Origin: Candolleomyces eurysporus | Lineage: Eukaryota > Basidiomycota > Agaricomycetes > Agaricales > Psathyrellaceae | DNA: 64,000 nucleotides | Assembly: GCA_027579435.1 (NCBI GenBank) | Contig: JANBPK010000761.1 | Location: forward strand, 37,543-101,542 | Direction of reading: 5' to 3' | Shown: positions 1 to 11,200 of the stretch, in pieces | Layout: the number at the start of each line of letters is the position of its first letter | How positions within the stretch are numbered: the stretch's first letter is position 1 | The notes under the pieces: model-generated | What the model was told of the DNA's origin: nothing | Databases searched by the model: none | The model's input: the letters and a program-made list of their open reading frames with translations, nothing else | Made by a program: the position numbers and the translations under genes

Positions 1-322
1 TCGTGTCGAGGTGAGTAACGTGCCTAACCCCTGTCCTTTCCCCGTNCTGACTGCGGCCGGTAGATGCAAAGTATGGCCAAGGGCGCTGCTGCCGATGCCA
101 ACCGCCCTGCCAAGCTCACCATCTTCAATACATTGAAGTACATCTACTCTCAAAACGGCATCAAGGGCTTGTACCGTGGTGTCACTCCTCGTATTGGTCT
201 TGGTGTCTGGCAAACAATTTGCATGGTCTCCTTTGCCGACTACGTCAAAGCATGGTATGTGCTGTCTCCACCAGTCTTCCGGACACATCTGACGGATCAT
301 CCACAGGATTGCCAAGTCATAG
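1..322 (+). CDS. Mitochondrial carrier family protein, C-terminal end (partial)
   Basis: This is the last part of an SLC25-type inner-membrane metabolite carrier whose 5' part lies left of the window. Bases 1-10 end an exon (GAG followed by GTGAGT). The main exon runs 64-254 and a short last exon runs 307-322, closing as AWIAKS and a stop. The sequence KGLYRGVTPRIGLGVWQT is the usual carrier pattern after the third matrix loop (GLYRG followed by PR). The substrate cannot be decided from this fragment. The frame and both splice junctions (GTATGT donor at 255, ACAG acceptor at 306) are consistent. Confidence 0.75.
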
Positions 323-596
323 AGGGCNTTTATTTACTTGATAATTATGATATCTGCATAGACTACTTTACATATATCCCGGTCAATATGGATAAGATTT
401 ATGGGCACGCTGTAGCCTGTGCNGGTCTTGGTNGAGGTCAGTTGGCTGNNNGNNTNNNCAAGAGAACAAATGATTGCCGTTATATGGGAAAGGATCCGGA
501 TTCCGGCAATCGAGCATCCGTCTCGAGTACCCCAGACCACCTCATAAACTCCGTCTTTNAGTTCAATTCAAACACNTTCTCCCTCTCACCGTCATC

Positions 597-1593
597 ATGA
601 GCGCTCCTCCTGCAAAGAAGATCAATCCCCTCCTGGCTAAATATCTCGCTCAGTTGGCCCTCCATCCCTTGCGGACCAAGGCTCTTACAACTGGTATGTC
701 CGCTTCCTAAGCGACCCAGAACTTAGCCTGGAACACATATCTGTTAGGTACACTATGCTTCATCCAGGAAATTCTCGGCAGCAAGCTCGCAGGCGTTCCC
801 ATACGCCCTGCTAAGGACTCCTCGCCAATCGTCCATGCATTGGCCGCCGTCAGCATCGACGTCAAGGCCTTCAAGATGGGTCTCTACGGGTTCCTCGTCT
901 CCGCACCCCTGAGCCACTACCTGGTCTCCCAGCTCCAGAAGGCATTCGCCGGAAAGACGTCGCCTGCTGCAAAGGCCAGCCAGATCCTGGCCAACAACCT
1001 CCTGGTCGCCCCCGTTCAGACTGCTGGTGAGTGTGTGAATCAGCCATGNCCCCCCCGCTTTCTTCGGCTGTATGGTTGACCCCCCGGAATCTAATTGTGT
1101 ACGATCGTCGCAGCGTTCCTCGCGTCTATGGCTGTTATCAACGGCGCGACTTCGCTGTCGGAAATCATCAAGACGGTCAAGGCTGGGTTCTTCTCCGTTA
1201 TCAGGGTATGTTCTGCCGATGTTTCGTGTATGACACATTGAGCCTCGAATGACCTTGGACAANCTCTAGATTCAATGGGTCGTTTCCCCAGTTTCTCTCA
1301 TCATTGCGCAGAAATTCATCCCCGTCGAGGTGAGTGANCATAAACGGTCTACTGCAAGGNCTTTGGACTCACNTATTCGGAACTTAGCTCTGGGTTCTTT
1401 TCTTCAATGCGATNCAATTCACTTTCGGCGTACGTGTCTTNCACACTCCACNAANNNTGGCTCNGCACGGTTCTGATATCTNCCCGAATAGACCTATTTC
1501 AACTACCGAGTCAAGAAGCTCAAACTTGCTGCTCTCANGAAGGAGAANGAGAAGGAGAAGGAAAGAGACGACAAGGGCCCTTCATCGTCGTAG
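597..1593 (+). CDS. Mpv17/PMP22 family organelle membrane protein
   Basis: Six exons (597-693, 748-1026, 1114-1205, 1270-1329, 1388-1429, 1492-1593) join in frame into a multi-pass protein of about 220 residues. It has the family layout: an N-terminal LAQLALHPLRTKALT segment, a hydrophobic MGLYGFLVSAPLSHYL stretch, then IQWVVSPVSLIIAQKFIPVE and LWVLFFNAIQFTFG, corresponding to the Mpv17/PXMP2 'W...P......F.P...' and 'LW..FF' signatures. Family members sit in peroxisomal or inner mitochondrial membranes and are thought to form small-solute channels. The tail is very basic and acidic (KEKEKEKERDD). Several N bases fall in the introns and last exon. The choice between peroxisome and mitochondrion is not settled by sequence. 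Confidence 0.88.
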
Positions 1594-2150
1594 ATTTACA
1601 AGGTCAACTANGGTATCTAGACAATTCTAATGACCACTGCATAATACCCACTANGATGATATCAATGTGCGACCAAGATCACGAACTACAANGCAAGCCT
1701 CGNTGCTGGGCNCTTGCTCCTGAACGTATCTATACTGCTGCTNCACCTTCGCGTCANGCGACGACCCCTCTTGCTCTGTCAGAACTTCCGTTTCTAGGAC
1801 CCAGCCNCCCAAATTGTAAAGNCCTGGTCGGGTGATCAGGAGGCGTGGTTGCAGGATTACGAATTCAGAGGGAGAGACGGTCGTCCGGAACGTCAGTCTG
1901 CCGGAGTATGGGGCAGGATAAATCGACCTGGACCAAAAGCTCNNTGGTTAGTAATGCACTTGNTAAAACTGGGATCACAAGATCATACAGTAGGTCGGAG
2001 CGCGGTTGCTCTGAGTTTCGGCCGCGCAGCTTCAGAGTCACCCGAGAGTCAAATAACGGCGAATGGTTCCGGACCAGGAAACTGAGGGGTATGTGGCAAG
2101 GTCTAAAGAGCTATTAGAACACGGACGCATCAAAGAGGTGATCGTAATAC
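1594..2150. other. Intergenic, convergent 3' ends
   Basis: This stretch of about 560 bases lies between the convergent Mpv17-like and TRAPPC8 genes. Short open frames are present, but none shows a recognisable domain or consistent splicing. It contains several N bases. I see nothing else here beyond likely 3' untranslated sequence. Confidence 0.5.
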
Positions 2151-5100
2151 TTACCCTTTGCTGAAGTCATGTTCAATTTGACCAACGTCCTGAATCGAGA
2201 CACTGATAGGATCCATCTCCGCGTTCCATTCGCTGTTCCGAATCCCATCGAAAAGTTCTTTCTTCTCCCGTACCGTCTCAGCGTACATGCTCCGTTTGAC
2301 TTTTGCGTTTTCGNCCTTGTCCAGGATATCGTTGAGCGCTGCGTGAGCGGCACCGGCTTTGGTTCCGTATACCGCAATGTGGCCTTGGATTTTCTGAGAC
2401 GGAATCTCCCAGAAAATGATCACGTCGACGGACAAAGGGTTGTACAGAGGGAAGATGTATGGGTACGATTCTGAGGGTATATGTGGGTGTTGCTGTGCTG
2501 CCACGTCGGAGGAATATATACGCCTGCCACTGTGGAGGAACGTCTGGAGGGATCCCGAATGGAATGTGCGGGTTTGGGAAGTCNGGGTCTGGTCTATCTT
2601 TAGGACAACAGAGGCAAAAGGAACAGAATGCAGACACTGACCTCGAGGAGATGGCTGCAAACCAAATCAATTTCTGGGGGGTCTGAAGGGGTCACCATGT
2701 TCCCGAGCAAAACGTCGTCGAGCTTTTTGGACACGAATTCCAAAGTCTCTTCCTTGCCTTCCCCATCCAGCCACTGCTCGGCACCAAATGTAAAGCGGCC
2801 NAATTGNGATGGTNCAAGGTCTCTGCAGAATGACATTATAGAAACGTCCACGGGGAGAGGGTCGAGCACATACGCCTCTGTATTGAAGATCGGCTTCAAC
2901 TTCCATGACGGACTGATGGTAGAAATCTGCTTGATACGGAGAGAGGACGATTGCAACGAAGAGGTCATTTCAACGTTCAGGACAAACGAATGGTCGCTCG
3001 AACGCGATGGCTGCNAAGACACTTCAACATCCAGCAGTGGTTGTACCTCGAAACTCCTCCCCAACCGTGCTGAGTGGAACGGGGTAGAATCGGACTAAGG
3101 NANGGTGAATATGGTCAAATTATCTGTTGAACGAACGGGAGAATGCAAGACTCNCCTCTCGGTAAGCGAAGAAAAGTAGCAGCTCATGTNTTCCAAGTTG
3201 CTGCCCGTGAATGCACACCGATACGTTGGCCCTTTCNTTTGGTTNTAAAGCCTGCGCCAGAGAAACCTTCTGGGGCTCAGAGGCTCTTAATGAGTTGCTA
3301 GAGCGAATGATCTCTGTCTTGGATGACGCTAATGATATCGTTTAGCTTCCAGAATGGTGGTCAGAAAGAGTCAACTCACTCGCTACATCATCCGCTTCAT
3401 TGCCTAAACAAACTTCGTGCTCTGACCCAGTCAAAACCCATATTTCCTCCACGGCGGTCTCTCCTGCATTCAGAAGCCACAAGCCCAGCTCTCTGGGTTC
3501 TCCTTGCTTCAGGATGAGAGGCCCTTCTTCAACAAAGCTGGGCACCAGTTTACTCTGCGAAGGAGCGACGTCGATCTTCAGCTGAACATCAGGCGCGTAT
3601 GTCGGTGTGATGCGCTGTGCTTGAGTATCGTGCAATCTTCGACCTCGGTGTGACAACGATTCTGTCACAGACAGGAGGGTAAGGAAGTCGAATTTGGCGG
3701 CAGAGACAGTAATAGAAGACGGCTTGGAGGATTTGAGGGCAATTGGGATCTGCAAGCGAGTTGTCACCTAAATGAGCCCCCAATAACAAGTTAAACATAC
3801 ATTCCGAGTTTCCTTCGAACTGAGCACGACTTTTTTNAACCACTTCAACGTCAACCAAAGGCTCTCCAGCCTCTCCGGCATGTTTTGTCTCCATAACCAG
3901 CGTCACATTGCTGAGGGTAACCTCTGCAGCGAGGGGATTACTGAGCGCGAGGTCAAACCAGAAGTACTCTGTAGGCAAGAGGCGCTCAGTGGATGGACAG
4001 GTACCTAAACGAAGAATTTACCGTTTGCGCACACCTTCTTGCTGGTAACAAGAGGCTGCTTCGAGCCCGTTGATTTCTGGAATGACCTCCACTCTTCTTC
4101 GCGCCTCTCCCAAATTGACGCGTCACCTAGGGTACTTTCACCAGGGAAACGTATTTTGCATTGCTTCGGCTGACAAAACTTGAGGGGGATTGTGAGATTG
4201 AGGGTTGAGATGGTTTCGGGCTCAGTCGACTGCATATGCTAGAGGTGGAAAGCAGATGAAAAGACGTGCGGGAAAAAAACAAGGATATACCTACCGCATA
4301 TGCAACACGGAAATCATCGAGATATGACTTGTCTTCAGAAGCAAAGCCATCTCCATCCTCCAAGCTCAGCGAAGACACTGGAGCCTGTAGCGTAGGATAC
4401 GGCGAGCCTCTCAGAATGTCCAAAAATAGTCGAACAGCCTCTGCCACATGCCCTGTGGTATATAATAGACGGCCTAATAGAAGGAAGGAAACGGTCAGCG
4501 ATGCAAATGGCGAAAATCAAATTTACCAACCTAACGGATATTCAATCCCTGATCTCACATCGACAAAATTTTCTGTGGTGGACTCTGACTTGTTTTCCGA
4601 GTCCCAGAATGATGGCGACAATTCTTTAGGTGGGCGAATTTCATACAGTTCGCGTGCTTTTCGCAAAAAGTATATCGTTAGTGGTTTCTCAATGCGCGCA
4701 AGAGGTTAGCAAGGTGTTCGTTTTGGCGAAGACAGGAAGTCAACTTACAATACCGCATTTTTCCAGCCGACTTGCTGCTGTGGCATACCACAGTCCAGCG
4801 CGCCGGTAAGATCGCTTCCTCATCGAACTCAGTAGAGCAGCATGAGCCAGCAACAAAGCAGCAGGAACTTCTTCTGCCTTGGGTCCGTCATCAGTCATCG
4901 TTGATGGAAGTAGAGGGAAGACTGACATTTCCGGCCGCCCATACCAGCCACCGCTCCCCTTCCAGAGCGTCGCTGAGCATATCACGAGGGTCAATTCCGG
5001 CCTCCCAGCGTGTACAGTAGAGTAGTGCGCGTAGTTGAATATGAGGAGGTAGTTCTTCGGTTGGAGGGTGCAATGCACTTAACGCGTTCGAGGCGTGAAG

Positions 5101-6810
5101 ATGCAACGCAGGAGACGGAGCCGAAAGCAACGGAAGCATATCCTTGAGAGAGATTGAATCCAGATCGTAAGCACAACGCCTATACGAATTCGTGGCGAAC
5201 TTACCGAGCCACCTTTACTCTCCTTCCTCAAGGATTCCCAGACAGATCCAGCCAGTTTGAAGTCCCCTAAAATAGTAGAGAACTCTGCCAATCGTCTATG
5301 AGGCGATGGGGGTGCAGGAGCGCCATTGATCGGAAGGGAAGCTGAGCGTCCGGGGAGCGAAGAAACAGACGAAGATGATGTATGGCCCGGCGCAGGCGAT
5401 GGAGACGGTGATCCAAATAATCGACGGGTAGAAGAAAAGAGACGTGAAGGTAGGCGCCTCGTAGATGAATACTATTGAACAAACTTAATGAGATATAGAA
5501 CGACAGCAGATCGAAGCTTTGACCTACAGATTCATTCCACTCAACCACGCACTTCTCCATCCATGGAATAAGGCTCATTACGACGAACTCACGCGCGAAA
5601 CGCGCTGTCGACTGAATGTCTTTCTCCTCCATTTGCAGCGTATTCAATACGTAGGGTGATGTCAGTCCTCCCGGATTATTGGGTGTAACCGGGGTTGGTG
5701 GCGGCTGTTGTTTCCGCCGAAGCTGGGGTGATTCAAGGACAGATGGGGGAGGCAGTCGCGGTAATAATGCTGGAACAGGGATTGGGGCAGGGGGAGGAGT
5801 GGGCAGATCCAGAGAGAGAAGATAACTGTGCAAGCCATACTGCTTCTTCACGGCATTGAACAAAGCATTCGCTCTACCAGGCTCAGATTAGCTTCCTTCG
5901 TCCGATTGGCAAGACTCAAGACTCACTCTTCGTCAGAGAAGTGGGAACTCTGGGGATGAACAATGAGAATGTACCGCAGGACACTGGTGGTGTCAACCCA
6001 TGGTGGGAACTGTAGATTGCGAGAATAGAGGGATGTGATAGCTTGCAGAGGATTTGGTGCATTGGTGGACACGGCCAATATCACTAAGAATTCAGGTTGA
6101 GCGCTCACCAAACGTTGACAGCAACGAACAATTCACAACCCACATGCAACGGGGTGATTCCAACCCTCAGATCTATCCGGCACGAAGTCTCCCTCTGCGC
6201 ACCGTCTAAGCTCGTCCCACCATGGGGTCCTAAGCCTATCCTCCTCGGGCACTCGCGAAAGCTCACGCTCACCCCGTTCCTCCATATCTTGAACCCATTT
6301 CTCGCAACGCTTGTTGATTCGGGAAGCTATCCAGTCCAAAGAGCGAATGGCTCTTTGCTCTTCTGGCTCGCGACACGCCTCTTCTACTTCGACCAGGTCA
6401 GAGAATCTTAGTGCAAACGAGCTATGCGGGACTGAAACAAGGGCTGTTGTCCGGGTTGTTACTGTTGAGAAGGGAATGAGCATTAGATGTTTCTTGTCTA
6501 CAAGGCATGAATTAAGACCTTGAGGCAGGGGTGAAAATGACTGCAAGATATTCTTTAGCGGAGGTAGGGACGATGATTCCAGGAGGTCCGAGAGATCTGG
6601 GGACGGTAATATGCACACATGTGGACTCAGGGACGATGGCAACACGGGGGCCATGCTCTTCTCTAAAAGAGCCCGACTAGAGCTCGCTACCGAGTCCTGG
6701 ACGACGCTTGAGTTGGCGGTAAGAGAGAAAGGGATTAAATCAGTGTTTGCTATTAGTAGACCACTTGTATGTAATGCCAAATCAAAACTATCCACCGCCT
6801 CCGAGGCCAT
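2151..6810 (-). CDS. TRS85: TRAPP complex subunit TRAPPC8/Trs85
   Basis: This is a large multi-exon gene for the TRAPP III-specific subunit, which directs the Rab GEF for Ypt1/Rab1 to autophagy and ER-Golgi membranes. The N-terminal part (SPHVCILPSPDLSDLLES, then LKNILQSFSPLPQG, then EFLVILAVSTNAPNPLQAI) and the middle (NALFNAVKKQYGLHSYLLSL, proline-rich linker, SLIPWMEKCVVEWNE) match the ER-Golgi trafficking TRAPP 85-kDa domain. Later exons carry TPR-like helices (GRLLYTTGHVAEAVRLFLDI) and C-terminal beta-rich Ig-like segments typical of TRAPPC8. The C-terminus ends DFSKG and stop at 2151. I place the start at ATG 6810 (MASEAVDSF); an upstream out-of-frame ATG precedes it. More than ten introns make exact exon borders uncertain. 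Expected length is about 1,300 residues. Confidence 0.85.
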
Positions 6811-6926
6811 CAAACCTACCCTACTCCATCGAATCCTCGGCCAATCGTGTCTTCAAGTAGCATTCCACCGAAGCCAGCTAAAGAGAAGAGGGAGCGCGGT
6901 GCTTTCGAATCCTCCTCTATGACCCG

Positions 6927-7317
6927 TCATTGAAGAGCGTGGGTATCCCTGAGAGTATTGGACTGGATACACTCTTGGTTGAGGAAGCGGATCATACTAC
7001 TTGCTCTAGTGGAGGACCGTATGGCCCAGACATATGGTGGATACTTGTTCTGCATTCCATGTTGGTATGCCTTCGCCAGGGCTGTCAGACATATCGTGCA
7101 GCAAGTGAATGCACTCACCACGGCTTCTTGTCTCTTTCTCTTCCCTCGCTTCGGTTTGTTCCATTGCCTTGTCTCTCAACTTCTCGAAGAATCCTTGCTT
7201 TTGAGGTGGTCTTCGTTCGGCATGGAAGGATCCTGGGAGTCCCTCCAAAGCTCCTCCGCCTATCCGCGAGCTAGGTCTGGACGATATCTCCGTGCCAGAG
7301 CCTCCTCTGAAAGACAT
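6927..7317 (-). CDS. Small uncharacterised basic protein
   Basis: Reading from ATG 7317, an exon encoding MSFRGGSGTEISSRPSSR and a charged FFEKLRDKAMEQTEAREEKETRS stretch splices through a 45-nt intron (GTGAGT to ACAG) into ALAKAYQHGMQNKYPPYVWA and ends at 6927, giving about 115 residues. No membrane segment or known domain is visible. It lies 117 bases upstream of TRAPPC8 on the same strand. The clean splice and the compositional change at the junction support a real gene. The last 30 residues could instead be an unspliced intron. Confidence 0.5.
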
Positions 7318-7590
7318 CTGGCTGCTCAGCTAGATACTGCTAGTTCTCCTACGGATAGGACCATCTCGTCCGGGGAGGATTGACATTTGTGTTCACCTAT
7401 CCTTGAGTTACCTCAAAATCGGTCATTCTTCACGAGACGATACTCACGTCGAAGTAACGGCCTCTCCTTGGTCACACTGAGTGCGGTACAAGTGTCTCAT
7501 AGACATCTGGACTCGACGCAATTCAATGAAGATCTTCCAGTTTGTGTCTCAGTGCAGTTGAAACGTTAATTATCTCTCGTGCTACATATT

Positions 7591-9768
7591 CTACAATTTC
7601 GCCTCCCGAGCTACTGTGTTCGTACCCCCAAATGCGATCTTTGTGTCCATCTCAGCCTTATCTTTTCCACTGTTCCTAGTCCTCTTAACTTCTTCAATAG
7701 CATCCTTCAGCCCATCTTCCAGTACCCATCGTTTGAAAACCTCAACATCGACGCCTTTTGTGTCGGAATTGACTGTCGTCGACCAAGCGGCATGTTCCAG
7801 CAAGTAAAGGCTCGAGGTAACGTATCCGACGAGAATCAAGGCGGGTCGGTGAATTAGTGGGTGCAACGGCGCGGTATAAGCTTGTGGAATGAGCGATAAC
7901 GCATCTTTCAAAAGAGATATGGCGGATGAAAGCGATTGCTTGAGAGAGCCGGGGCAAGACTCGAGCACGCCTTCGGCCCACTAAGAAAAAGATTCAGTCT
8001 TTGGCCGCAAAAGGTGGGAGAAAGACGCACAGAGGTATAGGATTTGATAACGGCAGGATCTTGAGTTGCCCTGGTAGTATCGAAGGCGAGGACGACGACC
8101 GTGCCTTCCCAGATCCTTCGCAATCATCAATCAGTGCATCGAAAGGACATTTGGGTAGATGAGCGCTTACTTCTCAACCAAAGCATCCCTAATAGCCCTT
8201 CCGAACCCGTTCTCTTCCATGTACCCTGCACCGCCAAGAGCCGCCATCGCCTCTTCCATACCTCCGCTAGCTTTCTCCGCTGCGAAAGCTTTCACAACAG
8301 GTGTCAACATCCTCAGCCTCAGCGACTCGTCTTTAGCACCAGTCTCCCGACATTCGACTCTGCCCATCAACTGTACTACTCCGAACACAAGGTGCGTCAG
8401 AGCCCTGTACAGCAAACTAACCTTCGTAAGTCTTTCCACGTGAACCGAGTTATCCTTGAGAAGCTCCTTGCCATTTCCAACTCTTCGAACGCCAGCATAC
8501 GATACCGCAATCTCTAAGCATTTCCTGAGATGTCCGGTAGAGGTTACAGCACTCCAAACACGCGTAATGTTGAGCACGGGAGTGATACTCTTGACGCCCT
8601 TGTTGAGCGGGCTAACCAAATAGGCTTCGGTATCCTCGAGCGAGAGCTCGGCGGTTGGAAGCGCATGTGTGCCGATCTTGTTCTTGAGCCTATGAAGGAA
8701 GATGTTGTTAGACACCGGAGGTGTTTCAGATGGTCCTGGGAAGAGCGGCAGTCGCAGAGGAACGAGGAAGAGAGAAAGGCCTCGAGAGCCATCTTCCAGG
8801 GAGCCAGTGCGCGCTAGGGCAAGGGAGATCTCGCTATCTGTAGCACTGGAGAACCATTTGACGCCGTTTAGGGAGTAAACATCTCCGTAAGAGTGGCTCC
8901 GCGAGGTAGACGTCGCGACAGTCTCTGTCTGAGAGACATCAGAACCACCTGGACGCTGCACGCAGGAGATGTTATGTCAGAGTGAGATTGTATCTACCAT
9001 TGATCTTTTAGGACTGACCTCAGTCATCCATTGGCCTGCGGTAAAGGCTTTGGCCGGATCTCGACTGCATGATTGTGAGGCTGGGCCAATACTCCAACAG
9101 CGACGTGACGGACCTAATTAATCTCTCATAAACGTCGTACCATGGACCCTTTCCCAGCTGCTCGAGAATCCTGGCAGCTCCGTCGGTCATGCTCAGAGGG
9201 CAGAATACCTCTTGAGTATCCCCGACCATGAGCAGGATTTTAGCAAATCCATACACCCGGCTATGCTCGCCGTACAAACGTTCATAGAATATGCCTGGAA
9301 TCCCTTCCTTCTGAGCAATGGCTTTCAGTTTGCGCCATCCCTCAGAGGTTTGTAGGGCATCGATGCGTCGACCCCACTGGTCATACTGAGTGACCGTTGG
9401 AGGAGATACGAGAGGGCTGGATGCGAGCGGTCGGATGACTGTTCGAATATGACGTTAACTTGGGACTCAATTCCAGAGCACTCAGAGTAAGCCTCACCTT
9501 TCACGACGTCGTCCCCTAGCCTTTGGAGGTCTGGCTGAACCTCTTCGAGAACGCTATCGAGGGGCGATAGATTATTAGGCTAGAACGGAACCGACCAAGT
9601 ACGCAGCATACCTTTGAGGTAGCAACCGTTCCAGCAATGATGGCAGAACGGGGTCAGTCAAGTAAACGTTCTGCTCAGGGAACGGGGCCTAGCGAAACAG
9701 GATTATTGATGGCCTTAAGTCCAAGAGATACATCGACTCACAGGTTGGAATCCTTGCTCAATGCGCAT
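7591..9768 (-). CDS. Peroxisomal acyl-CoA dehydrogenase (AidB/ACAD11-like) with PTS1
   Basis: This is a flavin-dependent acyl-CoA dehydrogenase-family protein. The start is ATG 9768 (MRIEQGFQP then a GTGAGT donor). The N-terminal helical part contains YDQWGRRIDALQTSEGWRKL and FAKILLMVGDTQEVFCPLSMTDGAAR. The FAD/substrate region has MTE..RPGGSDVSQTET, the AidB-type signature, then YSLNGVKWFSSATDSEI. The C-terminal helical domain has MAALGGAGYMEENGFGRAIRD and WEGTVVVLA. The final codons read AREAKL and stop, so the protein ends in the tripeptide AKL, a peroxisomal targeting signal type 1. In fungi this class is thought to act in peroxisomal oxidation of unusual or branched acyl-CoAs. The exact substrate is unknown. 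Confidence 0.87.
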
Positions 9769-9966
9769 CGGGAAAGGGAATGCAATAATTGATACTGTAG
9801 GCGTCAGAGTCCTCTTATAGTCCGGTTACACATGGTCCTTTCACAGAAGTCATTTGACCGAAACCAAAATCATAAGGAAGTTGAAGCCCACCCTACCACC
9901 CCTGATGGGCTCGGGCTCGGGCATGCCATAATGGGTTCCAGAACTCTTGTCGAAATTGACTATCCA

Positions 9967-10794
9967 TTATCCAGTCCTCCAATTCCTCTTGTTATCAGCG
10001 TTATATCTCGGGCGACGACCAGAATTCGGACCACCCCCTCTACCGCCATGGAAAGGTTGATTCACCTTGCGGCTGACAATTCCCCAACCGTCGTTCTGCT
10101 GAGTGGGATCAGCCCACCCTTTGTCCTGCTGAGTGCGTCCCCAATCTTCTCCCCCACTACGTCCTGTGGCCGGCTCACCCCAGCCGTCGTCCTGGACGAC
10201 CCCCCACCCGTTATTCGAAGCTCGGTGGTCGCTCCATCCATCGCCAGCTTTCTTCCCACTATCGCTCAAACTCCAATACCATCCCGAGGCTTTCCTCTTC
10301 TGTATCATTTCCTCCAAATATGATTCCAGCTTGACCTCCGGTTCTCCCTTCTCGGAGGCCTCAATCGTCTTCAAATAGAACGGGATCAAATCCCTCACGA
10401 AGTCCGAGTGCATGTGGGCTTGAGCTTTCATCAGCTCCTCCAAGTTTTCGGGTTCTTTCTTGACAGGCTGGGGAAGGCCCCAGTCAGCTTCGGCCGGGTA
10501 AGTTGGTGCCCAGGGATCAGGGGTGTCGACTTCATCAGCGGGCTTTAGAGGGGTGTCGTTGTTCCATGTGTCCTGAGCACGATTCCAATTCCCTTCTGCT
10601 TGTTGCTGGCCTCCCCAACGTCGTCCCCGTCCATTACCATGTCCCCCGCGTGGTCTCCAGTGGTCTCGCTTCTGCCATCCTCCTCGGTTGGAATTGCCGT
10701 TGTGCCATCGTGACGTATTCGCCTGCTGAACTGGGGACGAATGAACTACCTCATCGTTCCCCTGAGTGTTCCTTGACCTCCACGGCTCAGGCAT
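9967..10794 (-). CDS. GW/WG-repeat, Arg/Gly-rich protein (possible Argonaute-hook protein)
   Basis: An uninterrupted 275-residue frame, unusual in this intron-rich window, runs from MPEPWRSRNTQGNDEV to RNWRTG. Residues about 30-70 form an RGG-like region (RGGWQKRDHWRPRGG, GRGRRWGG) suited to RNA binding. A predicted helical segment (LEELMKAQAHMHSDFVRDLI) occupies the middle. The C-terminal third holds repeated tryptophan-glycine pairs in a disordered, Gln/Asp-rich context: GDGWSD, NNGWGVV, DDGWGEP, EDWGRT, KGWADP and NDGWGIV. Such GW/WG arrays bind Argonaute in animals, plants and fission yeast. That role is inference here, since no homologue can be named from sequence alone. Confidence 0.7.
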   Translation of the reverse strand: MPEPWRSRNTQGNDEVVHSSPVQQANTSRWHNGNSNRGGWQKRDHWRPRGGHGNGRGRRWGGQQQAEGNWNRAQDTWNNDTPLKPADEVDTPDPWAPTYPAEADWGLPQPVKKEPENLEELMKAQAHMHSDFVRDLIPFYLKTIEASEKGEPEVKLESYLEEMIQKRKASGWYWSLSDSGKKAGDGWSDHRASNNGWGVVQDDGWGEPATGRSGGEDWGRTQQDKGWADPTQQNDGWGIVSRKVNQPFHGGRGGGPNSGRRPRYNADNKRNWRTG

Positions 10795-11200
10795 GGTAGT
10801 GCAGGGTTGCTGAATAAGTTACTCGCGGTTGGAAATAGTGAGTTAAGATGAAAACGGAGCCGGAGGTTGACTCAAGATTCAACCTCCAAGTTGTGAGGAT
10901 GATGGTTGGATCGATGGGTTCAGGTCTATCAATCAAGCGATGCATGGTAAACTACCGTCAAAAGGTCATGCTGAAGAGCACGGACCATGAGAACGAGAAC
11001 CCGTGTTGTGGCAGCAGAGAAGAGAGGTTCAGGTCAACTGGCGAACTGAACCGCGAAGACGGACTGAATGCGCTAATGAGCTACTGACTAAGCAATGGCT
11101 GCGGGAACAGCATGTCATGTCGACAAACGAACGAATGAGTGAATTATGGCAGCCAATAAATACCACAACGTAATTTAAAGTAGCAGCATAAAACCCAAAA
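10795..11200. other. Intergenic region upstream of the GW/WG gene
   Basis: About 400 bases hold the promoter of the GW/WG gene and the 3' flank of the LCCL gene. Short frames are present on both strands, but none has a recognisable product or splicing pattern. I see no repeat or RNA gene. Confidence 0.5.

Noticed and set aside
1407..2117. Several plus-strand open frames after the Mpv17-like gene
   Set aside because: The first is read-through of its last introns and exon. The rest contain N codons, lack domains and have no consistent splicing. They are probably 3' flank.
9832..10323. Plus-strand 163-residue frame opposite the GW/WG gene
   Set aside because: It is the antisense shadow of a Gly/Pro-rich coding region; it has no domain and no splice signals.
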